64,000 nucleotides of DNA from CAVXGU01 sp963761615 (lineage in GTDB: Bacteria; Acidobacteriota; Vicinamibacteria; Vicinamibacterales; CAVVIG01). This document shows, piece after piece, positions 16,317 to 24,638 of this stretch (the first letter of the stretch is position 1; every line of letters starts with the position of its first letter). The position numbers and the translations under genes were made by a program. A model generated the notes under the pieces. The model had not been told where the DNA came from. It saw only the letters and a list, made by a program, of their open reading frames with translations, and did no database searches. Location of the stretch: the NCBI GenBank assembly GCA_963761615.1, contig CAVXGU010000003.1:2914001-2978000 (forward strand). The letters run 5' to 3'.

Positions 16317-17447
16317 TCATCGGCCCTGCCGCGTCCACTTCTGGACGCGCTTCCCTTCGGAATTCTCACCGGTGTAGACGTTGCCGTTCGAGTCGACGGC
16401 AACACTCCCGACGGCGTAGAACTCTCCCGGCAGGCGGCCGCCCTGACCGAAGCTGCCGACCTTCGCGAGCGTGCTGCGGTTGAGGATCAGCACTTCCTTG
16501 TCCTGCCCGTCGGCGACGTACAGGTCCTGCTGCTGCGGATCGCTCGAAAAGGCGACGTCCCAGGCGGCGCCCGGGCCCTTGGCCGTCGTCGAGACGACCG
16601 TCTGCTTCACGAACGTTCCGTTCTTCTGGAACACCTGCACGCGGCTGTTGTCGCGGTCGCAGACGTACACCATGCCGTCCTTCGAGAGCTTCACGCAGCT
16701 GACGACGCCGAACGGCGTGGCGCCGTTGGCCGTGATCTGCCGCTTGAAGGCGCCCGTGTTGGCGTCGAAGATCGCCACGCGGTGATGGTCGCCGTACCCG
16801 TCGGCCACGAAGACCTCGTTGGCCGCCGAGTCGACCGCGACCTGCGCGGGCTTGTCGAGCATGGCATTCCCGCCTTCGGGCATCCCGGCCATGCCGATGG
16901 CCATCTTGAACTGGCCCGTCGACGAGAACTCCAGCACCTGGGCGTCAGTCGGCGGCGGCGGCGCGGCAGGCTCGGCCCCACGGCCGCGGCCCGCCCGGCC
17001 CGCCCGGCCGGCGCGTCCGCCGCGCCCCGGAGGCGGCGGCGGGGGACCCGCCGCGGCGATCCAGACGTTCCCCTTCGTGTCGACCGCGATCCCGGCCGGG
17101 TTCTGCGGCCAGGTGTAGCCCTGACCGGGCCCGCCCCAGTGATTGAGGAGCTTGCCGGCCTGGTCGAACTCGAGCACCTGCGGCGCCGGGAAGCAGCATT
17201 CGCTCGCCCACGGCGTCAGCGTCGGCCCTTTTTCGTTGTTTTGCAGCGAGTCGATTCCGCGCTGAGTCACCCAGATGTGATTCTGCGCGTCGACGGCGAC
17301 CCCGGTGACCGATCCCATGATCCAGTGGTTCCCCAACGGCTGGGGCCACAAGGGATCGACCTTGAGCGTGGGCGCCTGTGCGATGACGACCGCGGTTAGG
17401 AGTGCGAAGAAACCAGCCTGAACACAGAGAATTCCCGTCCGCCTCAT
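16317..17447 (-). CDS. Exported NHL-repeat beta-propeller protein, type B copy 2
   Basis: 376 residues, first gene of the run. A short signal peptide (ALLTAVVIAQA) precedes a propeller with VLEFDQAGKLLNHWGG, VFVADGYGDHHRVAIFD and YVCDRDNSRVQVFQ blades. A proline stretch followed by GRGGRAGRAGRAGRGRG forms a long low-complexity insert near residues 130-160, at the same place as in type B copy 1. A TATACT box on the minus strand near 17510 may be part of the promoter for the five-gene run. Function unknown beyond a probable binding or scaffold role outside the cytoplasm. Confidence 0.87.
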   Translation of the reverse strand: MRRTGILCVQAGFFALLTAVVIAQAPTLKVDPLWPQPLGNHWIMGSVTGVAVDAQNHIWVTQRGIDSLQNNEKGPTLTPWASECCFPAPQVLEFDQAGKLLNHWGGPGQGYTWPQNPAGIAVDTKGNVWIAAAGPPPPPPGRGGRAGRAGRAGRGRGAEPAAPPPPTDAQVLEFSSTGQFKMAIGMAGMPEGGNAMLDKPAQVAVDSAANEVFVADGYGDHHRVAIFDANTGAFKRQITANGATPFGVVSCVKLSKDGMVYVCDRDNSRVQVFQKNGTFVKQTVVSTTAKGPGAAWDVAFSSDPQQQDLYVADGQDKEVLILNRSTLAKVGSFGQGGRLPGEFYAVGSVAVDSNGNVYTGENSEGKRVQKWTRQGR

Positions 17448-17643
17448 ACCCCCCCTCCTCCGCGCGCGGCCCCGGCCGGCCGCCGCATAAGGGCAATTCG
17501 GAGGGGGTCAGTATACGCCGATCCAGCCGTTCCGTTCGGCCCCTCGAAAATGTGAAATCCGCACCCGGGCTCCGACCCTTGTCAGGGGGGGCCCGGTTCG
17601 CTACCCTTGGACTTCTCCAGAGCATGAGACCGTGGTGAGAGAA

Positions 17644-18975
17644 ATGAGCCGGAGCGCGGCGCGGGGCCTGACCGCGGTGCTGACGGCGGGGCTCGTGCTG
17701 GGCGCCGTGTCGGCCCCCTCCGCCCACGTCATCCCGACCGACGCCACCATCCAGACGTTCCTGAAGCCCGAAGGCCCGGTGATGCACGTCATCGTCCGCG
17801 TGCCCCTCGCCTCGCTCCTCGACATCGAGTGGCCCCTGCGACGCCTCGACGTCCTCGATCTGGACCGGATCTCCCCGTATCTCTACGACGCCTCCACGCT
17901 CTGGGTCGGCGACAACATGGACGTCTTCGAGGGCGGGACCAAGCTCGCCTACCCGAAGGTCGTCTCCGTCCGGGCGTCGCTGCCCTCGGACCGCTCGTTC
18001 GCGTCCTACGCCGGGGCCCTCGCCCACGTCACCGGTCCGGCCCTGACCAACGACACGGACATGTACGTGAACCAGGGGTTCCTCGACGTCCTCTTCGACT
18101 ACCAGATCCGGAACGCCGCCTCACGCTTCTCGATCCGCCAGCGCTTCGGCCGCCTCGCCGTGCGCGTGGACTCGATCGTGCACTTCATGCGTCCCGACGG
18201 CGGCGAGCGGACCTTCGATTACATCGGGGACGCCGGCCTCGTACAACTCGATCCGCGGTGGTACCACGCGGTCACGCGGTTCGCCGGCCTCGGCGTCCGG
18301 GACCTCCTCGCGGGCGGCGACTACCTGCTCTTTCTCGTCTGCCTGGTGATCCCGTTCCGCCGTCCGCGCGGCCTCGTGCCGATCGTGGCGGCGTTCGGCG
18401 CCGCCTGCTCCGTGACGCTCGTCGCCGCCGCCTACGGCCTGGGGCCGACGGTCCTCTGGTTCCCCGCCCTCATCGAACTGCTGATTGCCGCCTCGATCTT
18501 CTATCTGGCCATCGAGGACATCGCCTCGTCCCGCCCGCGGCGCCGGTGGATGCTCGCGGCCGGGTTCGGCCTGGCGTACGGCTTCTCCCTGGCATCCATG
18601 CTGCAGCCGATGACGCAGTTCGCCGGCGACCATACGCTGGCCGCGCGGCTCTCCTTCGACGCCGGCGTCATGCTGGGCCAGGCCGGGGTCGCCGCCGCCG
18701 TCGCGGTCGCCGCCTCGCTGCTCTTCCGCTACATCGTGACCGAGCGCCTGGGAATGATCATCGTCGCCGCGCTCGCGGCTCACACGGCCTGGCACTGGAT
18801 GCTCGCCCGATGGGCCGCGTTCCGCATCTACCCCATCGGGATGCCCGTGCTCGATGCGGCATTCCTGGCGACGGCGCTGCGGTGGGCGATGGTCCTGGTC
18901 GCCCTGGCCGGGCTGATCTGGCTCGTGCAGATCTTCCGGCGGTCCCCGCCGAAGCCGGAAGAGATCAGGAACTGA
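17644..18975 (+). CDS. HupE/UreJ-like membrane protein
   Basis: About 443 residues from the ATG at 17644. A signal peptide (VLTAGLVLGAVSAPSAHV) is followed by a soluble extracytoplasmic domain of about 200 residues. Then come about seven helices beginning GVRDLLAGGDYLLFLVCLVIPF, which matches the G-x-D-H/Y-x-LF start of the HupE/UreJ_2 family, although the family histidine is replaced by Tyr here. HupE-type proteins are proposed nickel permeases, but large versions with a periplasmic domain have no proven substrate. No hydrogenase or urease gene is near. The next gene starts 22 bp downstream. Confidence 0.78.
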   Translation: MSRSAARGLTAVLTAGLVLGAVSAPSAHVIPTDATIQTFLKPEGPVMHVIVRVPLASLLDIEWPLRRLDVLDLDRISPYLYDASTLWVGDNMDVFEGGTKLAYPKVVSVRASLPSDRSFASYAGALAHVTGPALTNDTDMYVNQGFLDVLFDYQIRNAASRFSIRQRFGRLAVRVDSIVHFMRPDGGERTFDYIGDAGLVQLDPRWYHAVTRFAGLGVRDLLAGGDYLLFLVCLVIPFRRPRGLVPIVAAFGAACSVTLVAAAYGLGPTVLWFPALIELLIAASIFYLAIEDIASSRPRRRWMLAAGFGLAYGFSLASMLQPMTQFAGDHTLAARLSFDAGVMLGQAGVAAAVAVAASLLFRYIVTERLGMIIVAALAAHTAWHWMLARWAAFRIYPIGMPVLDAAFLATALRWAMVLVALAGLIWLVQIFRRSPPKPEEIRN

Positions 18976-18997
18976 GAGCCCGGTAGAATCAGCGCGC

Positions 18998-20248
18998 ATG
19001 CGGAGGCTGCGGCTTGCCGTCCTCGTCCTGCTGGCGGGCGTCGCCGCGGCCGCGCCGGGCGGCCAGCGGCCGGCGGCGCCACCCTCGCTTTCCCCGACGG
19101 TCATCCTCGTCTCCTTCGACGGCTTCCGCTGGGACTACCGGACGAAGGCGCCGACCCCGAACCTCGACGCGCTCGCCGCCCGCGGGGTCGAGGCCGAGAA
19201 CCTCATCCCCGTCTTCCCCTCCAAGACGTTCCCCAACCACTACTCGATCGTCACCGGTCTCTACCCGGGCCATCACGGCATCGTCGCCAACAACATCTAT
19301 GATCCGGCGACGGGCCGCACGTTCGCGCCGTCGAAGCGCGCCGAGGTGCAGGACGCGATGTGGTGGGGCGGCGACCCCATCTGGAGCGTCGCCGAGCGCG
19401 CGGGCGAGAAGACGGCGCCGTTCTTCTGGCCGGGCTCGGAGGCGCCGCACGGCGGCCGGATGCCGACCGACTGGCAGCCGTACGACAGCTCGATGCCGGC
19501 CGACGCGCGCGTGGACCAGGTGCTCGGCTGGCTGGACCTGCCGGGCGCCGAGCGTCCGCGATTCATGACCTTGTACTTCGAGGACACGGACACGGCGGGG
19601 CACGACTTCGGTCCGGACTCACCCGAAGTGCGGGAGGCCATCGTGAACGATGACCGCCACCTGGGCCGGCTGGTCGACGGGCTGCGGCGCCGCGGCCTGC
19701 TCGACCAGGTGGACCTCGTCGTCGTCTCCGACCACGGGATGGCGGCGGTCAGCCCCTCGCGCGTCGTCGTCGTGGACGACTACATCTCGCTCGCCGACGT
19801 GACGATTTCCGACATCAACCCGACGCTGGGACTGTTCCCGAAGCCCGGCAAGGACGCCGCGGTCTACGACGCGCTGGCGCACGCCAATCCGCATCTCGAC
19901 GTCTACCGCCGCGGGGAGACGCCCGCGCGCTGGCACTACGTCGGCAGCCCGCGCGTGCCGCCCATCATCGGCGTCGCGACGGAGGGGTGGCAGGTGCTCC
20001 GGAGGGCAACGCTGCGGAGCATCGAGGCCGGCCGCACGCGCGCCTCGGCCGGCACGCACGGCTACGATCCGGAGCTGATGTCGATGCGCGCGATCTTCGT
20101 CGCCGCCGGCCCCGCCTTCAAGCGCGGCGTCACCGTGCCCGCCTTCGAGAACGTCAGCATCTACGACGTCCTGGCCTCGATCCTCGGCGTGACACCCTCA
20201 CCGAACGACGGTGATCCCGCCGTCGCGCGTGCGCTCCTGCGGAACTAG
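18998..20248 (+). CDS. Secreted nucleotide pyrophosphatase/phosphodiesterase (ENPP-like, alkaline phosphatase superfamily)
   Basis: 416 residues with a signal peptide (LAVLVLLAGVAAAAPG). The two-zinc site of the NPP family is complete: the first Asp in VSFDGFRWD, nucleophile Thr in FPSKTFPNHYSIVTGLYPG, Asp and His in EDTDTAGHDFGP, Asp-His in VVSDHGM and the last His in AGTHGYD. Family enzymes cleave phosphodiester or pyrophosphate bonds of nucleotides or phospholipids outside the cytoplasm. It follows the HupE-like gene closely and is probably cotranscribed. Confidence 0.93.
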   Translation: MRRLRLAVLVLLAGVAAAAPGGQRPAAPPSLSPTVILVSFDGFRWDYRTKAPTPNLDALAARGVEAENLIPVFPSKTFPNHYSIVTGLYPGHHGIVANNIYDPATGRTFAPSKRAEVQDAMWWGGDPIWSVAERAGEKTAPFFWPGSEAPHGGRMPTDWQPYDSSMPADARVDQVLGWLDLPGAERPRFMTLYFEDTDTAGHDFGPDSPEVREAIVNDDRHLGRLVDGLRRRGLLDQVDLVVVSDHGMAAVSPSRVVVVDDYISLADVTISDINPTLGLFPKPGKDAAVYDALAHANPHLDVYRRGETPARWHYVGSPRVPPIIGVATEGWQVLRRATLRSIEAGRTRASAGTHGYDPELMSMRAIFVAAGPAFKRGVTVPAFENVSIYDVLASILGVTPSPNDGDPAVARALLRN

Positions 20249-20302
20249 CGCCTCGGTCCCTCGGCTCCCCGAGGCTCGGTTCCTCGCGTCCTGCCTGCTC
20301 GC

Positions 20303-22012
20303 TCAGCCCTTCACCACGCTCTTCCACGCCTTGACGAGGTGATCGGCCGTACGCCAGGCGAGCGCCTGGAGCGTCAGCGTCGGGTTGCGGGAGCCGCTCG
20401 TGCCCATGACCGACGACCCGAGGATGCCCAGGTTCGGGCATTCGTGCGACAGGCCCCAGCGATTGACGACGTTGGTCTCGATGTTGTCGCCCATGCGGGT
20501 GCCGCCGTAGGAGTGGGTGGACGGTCCCATGGTGCCGAGCCCGCCGCGCTGCGTCTTGATCGCGCCGGCGGCGAGGTACCACTGCTCCATCCGGTCCTGG
20601 ATGAAGGTGGCGATCCGCCGCTCGTTGTCCTGGTAGTCGGCCGTGATGCGCGTGACCGGAAGGCCGAGCGGGTCCTTCACCTCGGGGTCGAGGTCCAGGT
20701 AGTTCCCCTCGTACGGCAGCGTCGTCTTCTGGAGATACGCGGTGTTGGTGCGATCGGCGTTCTCCTTGATCCAGGCCTTCCACGCCGAGCCCCAGCTCGG
20801 CGCCTCGCCCCACGTGCCGGCGCTCGCCGCCGCGATGGGGCGGCGGTCGGAGTACACCCAGAGCAGGCCGCCGCCGATGAAGTCGACGTCGGCGTGGTCC
20901 CAGTTGTCGTCGGCGAAGTTGTCGACGCCGGTGCCCTGGGCCGGCAGGCCGTACCAGTTGTTCAGGTTGAACGGGAAGAGCGCGCTCACGGCGGCGCCCT
21001 GCGCGTGGCTGAAGTAGTGACGTCCCACCTGGCCGTGGTTGTTCGAGAGGCCGTTGGGAAACGGCTTGGACTTCGACAGCTGGAGCAGCCGGGAGTTCTC
21101 GTAGGTGTAGCTGGCGAGCAGGACGACCGAGGCCGGCTGGAAGAATTCCTCGCCGTCGGTGACGTAGGTGACGCCGGTCGCCAGGCCCGTCCGGTCGTTC
21201 ACGTCGATGCGGACCACGTGGGCGCGCGTGACCACGTCGAGGCGGCCCGTCTTCTGGGCGCGCGGGATCGTCGTCACGTGCGTGGCGTTCTTGGCGTCGA
21301 CGTGGCAGCCGCCCTTGTTGCAGAACCCGTGGTACATGCAGCCCGACCGCTCCTGGTACGTCCGGGAGTTGATGTGTGCCGGACCGGGAAACGCGTGCCA
21401 CCCGAGCGCCCTCGCGGACGTCGCCATCAGGTCGGTGAAGCCCGTGCCGCGCAGCGGCGGCATCGGGTAGCCTCGCTGGCGCGCCGCCTCGAAGATGTTG
21501 CCGCGCGGATCGATGACGCCCTTGACGTTGCCGGCCTGGCCGGAGACGCCCATCTCCCACTCGACCTTGTCGTAGTACGGCTCGAGCTCCTCGTAGCCGA
21601 ACGGCCAGTCCTCGACGGTCGAGTTCTTCGGAATCCGCGACGCGCCGTAGCGGCGCGTCGTCTCGCTGACGACCTTGAAGTCCCACGGGTTCAGCCGCCA
21701 GCTCTGCGCCCAGTAGTGCAGCGTCGTGCCGCCGACGGCGTTCATCATCGGGTGGGTGGCCGATTGCGTCGTCCGCGCCGTCTCGCTGGCGCGATGCGTC
21801 GGGACCTCGTGGTTCGCCTTCTGCACGGCCATCGGCCAGTCGCGGATGTTGAAGCGGATCTCGTCGGGCGCGAAGTCGCGCCGCGTGAGCCACGTGCCCG
21901 CCTCCAGGCCGACCACCGTCAGTCCGGCTTCCGCGAGCGGCAGGACGGCCACCCCTCCGGCTGCGCCCAGCCCGATGACGACCACGTCGGCGGGGGGGCG
22001 GTTAGTCGCCAT
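20303..22012 (-). CDS. GMC-family FAD oxidoreductase, large subunit
   Basis: 569 residues from the ATG at 22012. The N-terminus PADVVVIGLGAAGG is the FAD-binding Rossmann motif. The GMC C-terminal signature appears as GSSVMGTSGSRNPTLTLQAL near the end. The set-up of a GMC subunit preceded by a small Tat-exported subunit 3 matches gluconate 2-dehydrogenase and related membrane sugar/alcohol dehydrogenases, which feed electrons to a cytochrome c. No cytochrome gene is adjacent. The start overlaps the stop of the small subunit gene by 11 bp, so translation is coupled. Exact substrate unknown. Confidence 0.92.
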   Translation of the reverse strand: MATNRPPADVVVIGLGAAGGVAVLPLAEAGLTVVGLEAGTWLTRRDFAPDEIRFNIRDWPMAVQKANHEVPTHRASETARTTQSATHPMMNAVGGTTLHYWAQSWRLNPWDFKVVSETTRRYGASRIPKNSTVEDWPFGYEELEPYYDKVEWEMGVSGQAGNVKGVIDPRGNIFEAARQRGYPMPPLRGTGFTDLMATSARALGWHAFPGPAHINSRTYQERSGCMYHGFCNKGGCHVDAKNATHVTTIPRAQKTGRLDVVTRAHVVRIDVNDRTGLATGVTYVTDGEEFFQPASVVLLASYTYENSRLLQLSKSKPFPNGLSNNHGQVGRHYFSHAQGAAVSALFPFNLNNWYGLPAQGTGVDNFADDNWDHADVDFIGGGLLWVYSDRRPIAAASAGTWGEAPSWGSAWKAWIKENADRTNTAYLQKTTLPYEGNYLDLDPEVKDPLGLPVTRITADYQDNERRIATFIQDRMEQWYLAAGAIKTQRGGLGTMGPSTHSYGGTRMGDNIETNVVNRWGLSHECPNLGILGSSVMGTSGSRNPTLTLQALAWRTADHLVKAWKSVVKG

Positions 22013-22736
22013 GGTCCGCCTCCGGAGCCGCGTCGTTCTCGACGACGGCCTTGACGAACTGGGGATTGTCATAGGCCGACCGGTGATTCGGCGGCGTGTG
22101 CGCGTCGAGCCGCTGCATGTCGGCGGTGACCATCGTGCGCACGCCCGGATAGCCCAGCAGATCCCAGCCGACGAACTCGCGGTTGCCGCCGTAGTACGGG
22201 TCGCCGAACGTGCCCTGCCAGGTGTGGCTGCGGAGCAGCGCGAAGAACTGCGCCGCGCTGCCGGGAAACCCGGTGGCAGTGCCGCGCTCGACGTCGCCGA
22301 GCACGGCGTCCTGGTCCTGCGCGCCGAGCGCGGCGAAGGGCCGGCCGCGCGACGCGGTGGCGTAGCGGTCGAGCGCCGCGAGGCCCGCCCGGTACGTCTC
22401 CCGATTGGCGGCCAGGGCGCCGGCCAGGGCGCGGTCGATGTAGTGGACGGCGCGGGCTTCGCGCGCGCCCGGACCGTTCTCGTCGGTCGGGATGAGACGC
22501 GCGCAGACGGCTTCGAGGACGTCCGCTTCGGCGGCGGTGAGCGCCTCGAGCGGCTCGCGCGCGACGACCGTGGGCACTGCCTGCGGAGCGGGCACGGCCG
22601 CCGGGGGCGGCGCAGCGGGGGCGGTGGTTGGAGTGGCGGCCAGGGCGCCGGCGGGCAGCGCGGCAGCCGCCGCGCCGGCCAGGCCAGCCCGCTTGAGCAA
22701 GTCGCGACGCGAGATGACCCGCGGATCGTCTCCCAT
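22002..22736 (-). CDS. Gluconate 2-dehydrogenase subunit 3-like protein, Tat-exported
   Basis: 244 residues from the ATG at 22736, with GGGAGG 6 bp upstream. A twin-arginine signal (ISRRDLLKRAGLAGAAAAAL) is followed by an Ala/Pro-rich linker and then the subunit 3 domain. That domain is recognisable by LTAAEADVLEAVCARLIPTD and, near the end, TWQGTFGDPYYGGNREFVGW. In known complexes this small subunit carries the GMC flavoprotein through the Tat pathway as a folded pair. Confidence 0.9.
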   Translation of the reverse strand: MGDDPRVISRRDLLKRAGLAGAAAAALPAGALAATPTTAPAAPPPAAVPAPQAVPTVVAREPLEALTAAEADVLEAVCARLIPTDENGPGAREARAVHYIDRALAGALAANRETYRAGLAALDRYATASRGRPFAALGAQDQDAVLGDVERGTATGFPGSAAQFFALLRSHTWQGTFGDPYYGGNREFVGWDLLGYPGVRTMVTADMQRLDAHTPPNHRSAYDNPQFVKAVVENDAAPEADHGD

Positions 22737-23062
22737 GGGGAGCCTCCCGGCCAGAACCATACGGTGGCGGGTGGCGCCAGTCAAGCACGCGGTGACATTC
22801 GCGTACGGCGCGGGCCGGCCGTGACAATCAATTGCAACACTCGCCTGATCGTTTGAGGTCAAAGTGATATTCTGTCGACTCGGGTCGCGCTCCGGACGCG
22901 CGGCCACGGTGGCTCCCGGCAGACCCGCCAGTCTGCCGTCCCCGGGGAGAGGTCTTCCGCCAGAAGGCCTCTCCCCTTCTTTTTTGACTCGCCGGATTTC
23001 CTGCGCGACGAAGGCGTAGGGGCCATTCGCCATAACTACATTTGCGTAGTACGCTCGCCCGC
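22737..23062. other. Divergent intergenic region with a strong hairpin
   Basis: 326 bp between the GMC operon and the sigma-54 activator gene. The left part (22825-22875) is relatively AT-rich and probably carries promoters. The right part holds several G/C-rich inverted repeats (for example GGCAGACC...AGTCTGCC near 22918-22937) ending in the terminator below. A small RNA or an attenuating leader for the activator gene would fit, but I recognise no known riboswitch. Confidence 0.5.
22944..22986 (+). terminator. Intrinsic terminator upstream of the sigma-54 activator gene
   Basis: GGGGAGAGG (22944-22952) pairs with CCTCTCCCC (22968-22976), extended by CTTC/GAAG inside, and is followed by TTCTTTTTTG. 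It points toward the activator gene but no gene lies upstream on this strand, so it must end a small transcript or act as an attenuator. Confidence 0.75.
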
Positions 23063-24638
23063 ATGCCCGACCGACCGACCCGTCAGCTCCAGGCCGCCAT
23101 CGCGTCCGCCGATCGCAAGGCGCGCGAGGCCCGCCGCCTGTCGACCCTGCTCGAGATCAGCCAGGCCCTCTCGGGCACCGTGGATCTCCGGTCCGCGCTC
23201 CATCGCGTCCTCGAGCTGCTCGCGCGCCACCACGGCGCGATTCGGAGCATGGTCACGCTGCTCCAGGAGGACGGCGAGCTCGGCGTCGTGGCGTCCGACG
23301 GGCTCGACCCGTCGGCGCGCGCGGTGACCTACCAGCTGGGCGAGGGCATCACGGGCAAGGTCGTCGAGTCGGGCCGGCCCGTCATCGTGCCCAAGGTGAG
23401 CCGCGAGCCGGCGTTCCTGGGGCGGGCGGCCCGCCGGCCCGAGCTCGCCCACCAGGAGCTGAGCTTCATCTGCGTCCCGATCCTCGCGAAGAGCAAGGCC
23501 GTCGGCGCCCTCGGCGTGGAGCTGAAGTTCAAGGAGGCCCGCGACTACGAGCGGAACACGAAGATCCTCGGGATCGTCGAGCGCGATGATCGCCCAGGCG
23601 CTCAAGGTGCAGAAGTCGATCGAGGAGGGGCGCGCGCAGCTCGTCGCCGAGAACACGCACCTGCGCCGGGAGCTGCGGGAGCGCTACGACTTCTCGAACA
23701 TCATCGGGACGAGCGGCGCCGTGCGCCAGATGTACGAGCAGGTGGCCCAGGTCGCCCAGACCAACACCACGGTGCTCGTGCGCGGCGAGTCGGGCACCGG
23801 CAAGGAGCTCGTCGCCCACGCCATCCACTACAACTCGCTGCGGACGAAGAAGCCGTTCATCAAGGTGAGCTGCGCGGCGCTGCCCGAGAACCTGATCGAG
23901 TCCGAGCTCTTCGGCTACGAGAAGGGCGCCTTCACCGGCGCCGACAGCCGCAAGAAGGGCCGGTTCGAAATGGCCGACGGCGGCACCCTCTTCCTGGACG
24001 AGATCGGCGACGTGAACCCCGCGACCCAGGTGAAGCTGCTGCGCGTGCTGCAGGCCAAGGAGTTCGAGCGGCTCGGCGGCACCGAGACAATCCGGGTCAA
24101 CGTGCGGCTCATCGCCGCCACCAACAAGAACATCGAGAAGGCGATCGCCGAGGGTGCCTTCCGCGAGGACCTGTTCTACCGGCTGAACGTGTTCACGATC
24201 TTCGTGCCGCCCCTGCGCGACCGGAAGGCCGACCTGCTGCTGCTGGCCGACCACTTCCTGGAGAAGTTCTCGCGCGAGCACGGCAAGGTCATCAAGCGCA
24301 TCTCGACGCCGGCGATCGACATGCTCATGGCCTATCACTGGCCGGGCAACGTCCGCGAGCTCGAGAACGCGATCGAGCGCGCCGTCCTCGTGTGCGACGG
24401 CCAGGTCGTCCACGCGCACCACCTGCCGCCGTCGCTGCAGACGGCCGAGGCCTCGGGCACCATCACCCGCGTCTCGCTCAAGGACGCCGTGAGCGCTTAC
24501 GAGAAGGACCTGATCCAGGACGCGCTCAAGACGACGCGCGGCAACTGCGCCAAGGCGGCGCGGCTGCTCAACACGACCGAGCGCATCCTGAACTACAAGG
24601 TTCGCAACTACGGGGTCGACGCCTCCCGCTTCCGCTAG
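23063..24638 (+). CDS. GAF-domain sigma-54-dependent transcriptional activator (NifA-like), frameshifted
   Basis: From the ATG at 23063 the product has a GAF domain (about residues 30-170, SALHRVLELLARHHGAIRSM to VGALGVELKF). The match then jumps to the next frame near 23583, just before AMIAQALKV. The second part has a complete AAA+ domain: GESGTGKE (Walker A), GAFTGA for sigma-54 contact, and GGTLFLDEIGD. It ends in a Fis-type helix-turn-helix (NCAKAARLLNTTERILNYKV). One missing base would restore a single protein of about 525 residues of NifA architecture. As written, the GAF part and the activator part are separated; the latter could start at ATG 23586 but has no ribosome site. Confidence 0.85.

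Noticed and set aside
22860..22945. Cobalamin or SAM riboswitch
   Set aside because: None of the conserved boxes of these classes could be found.
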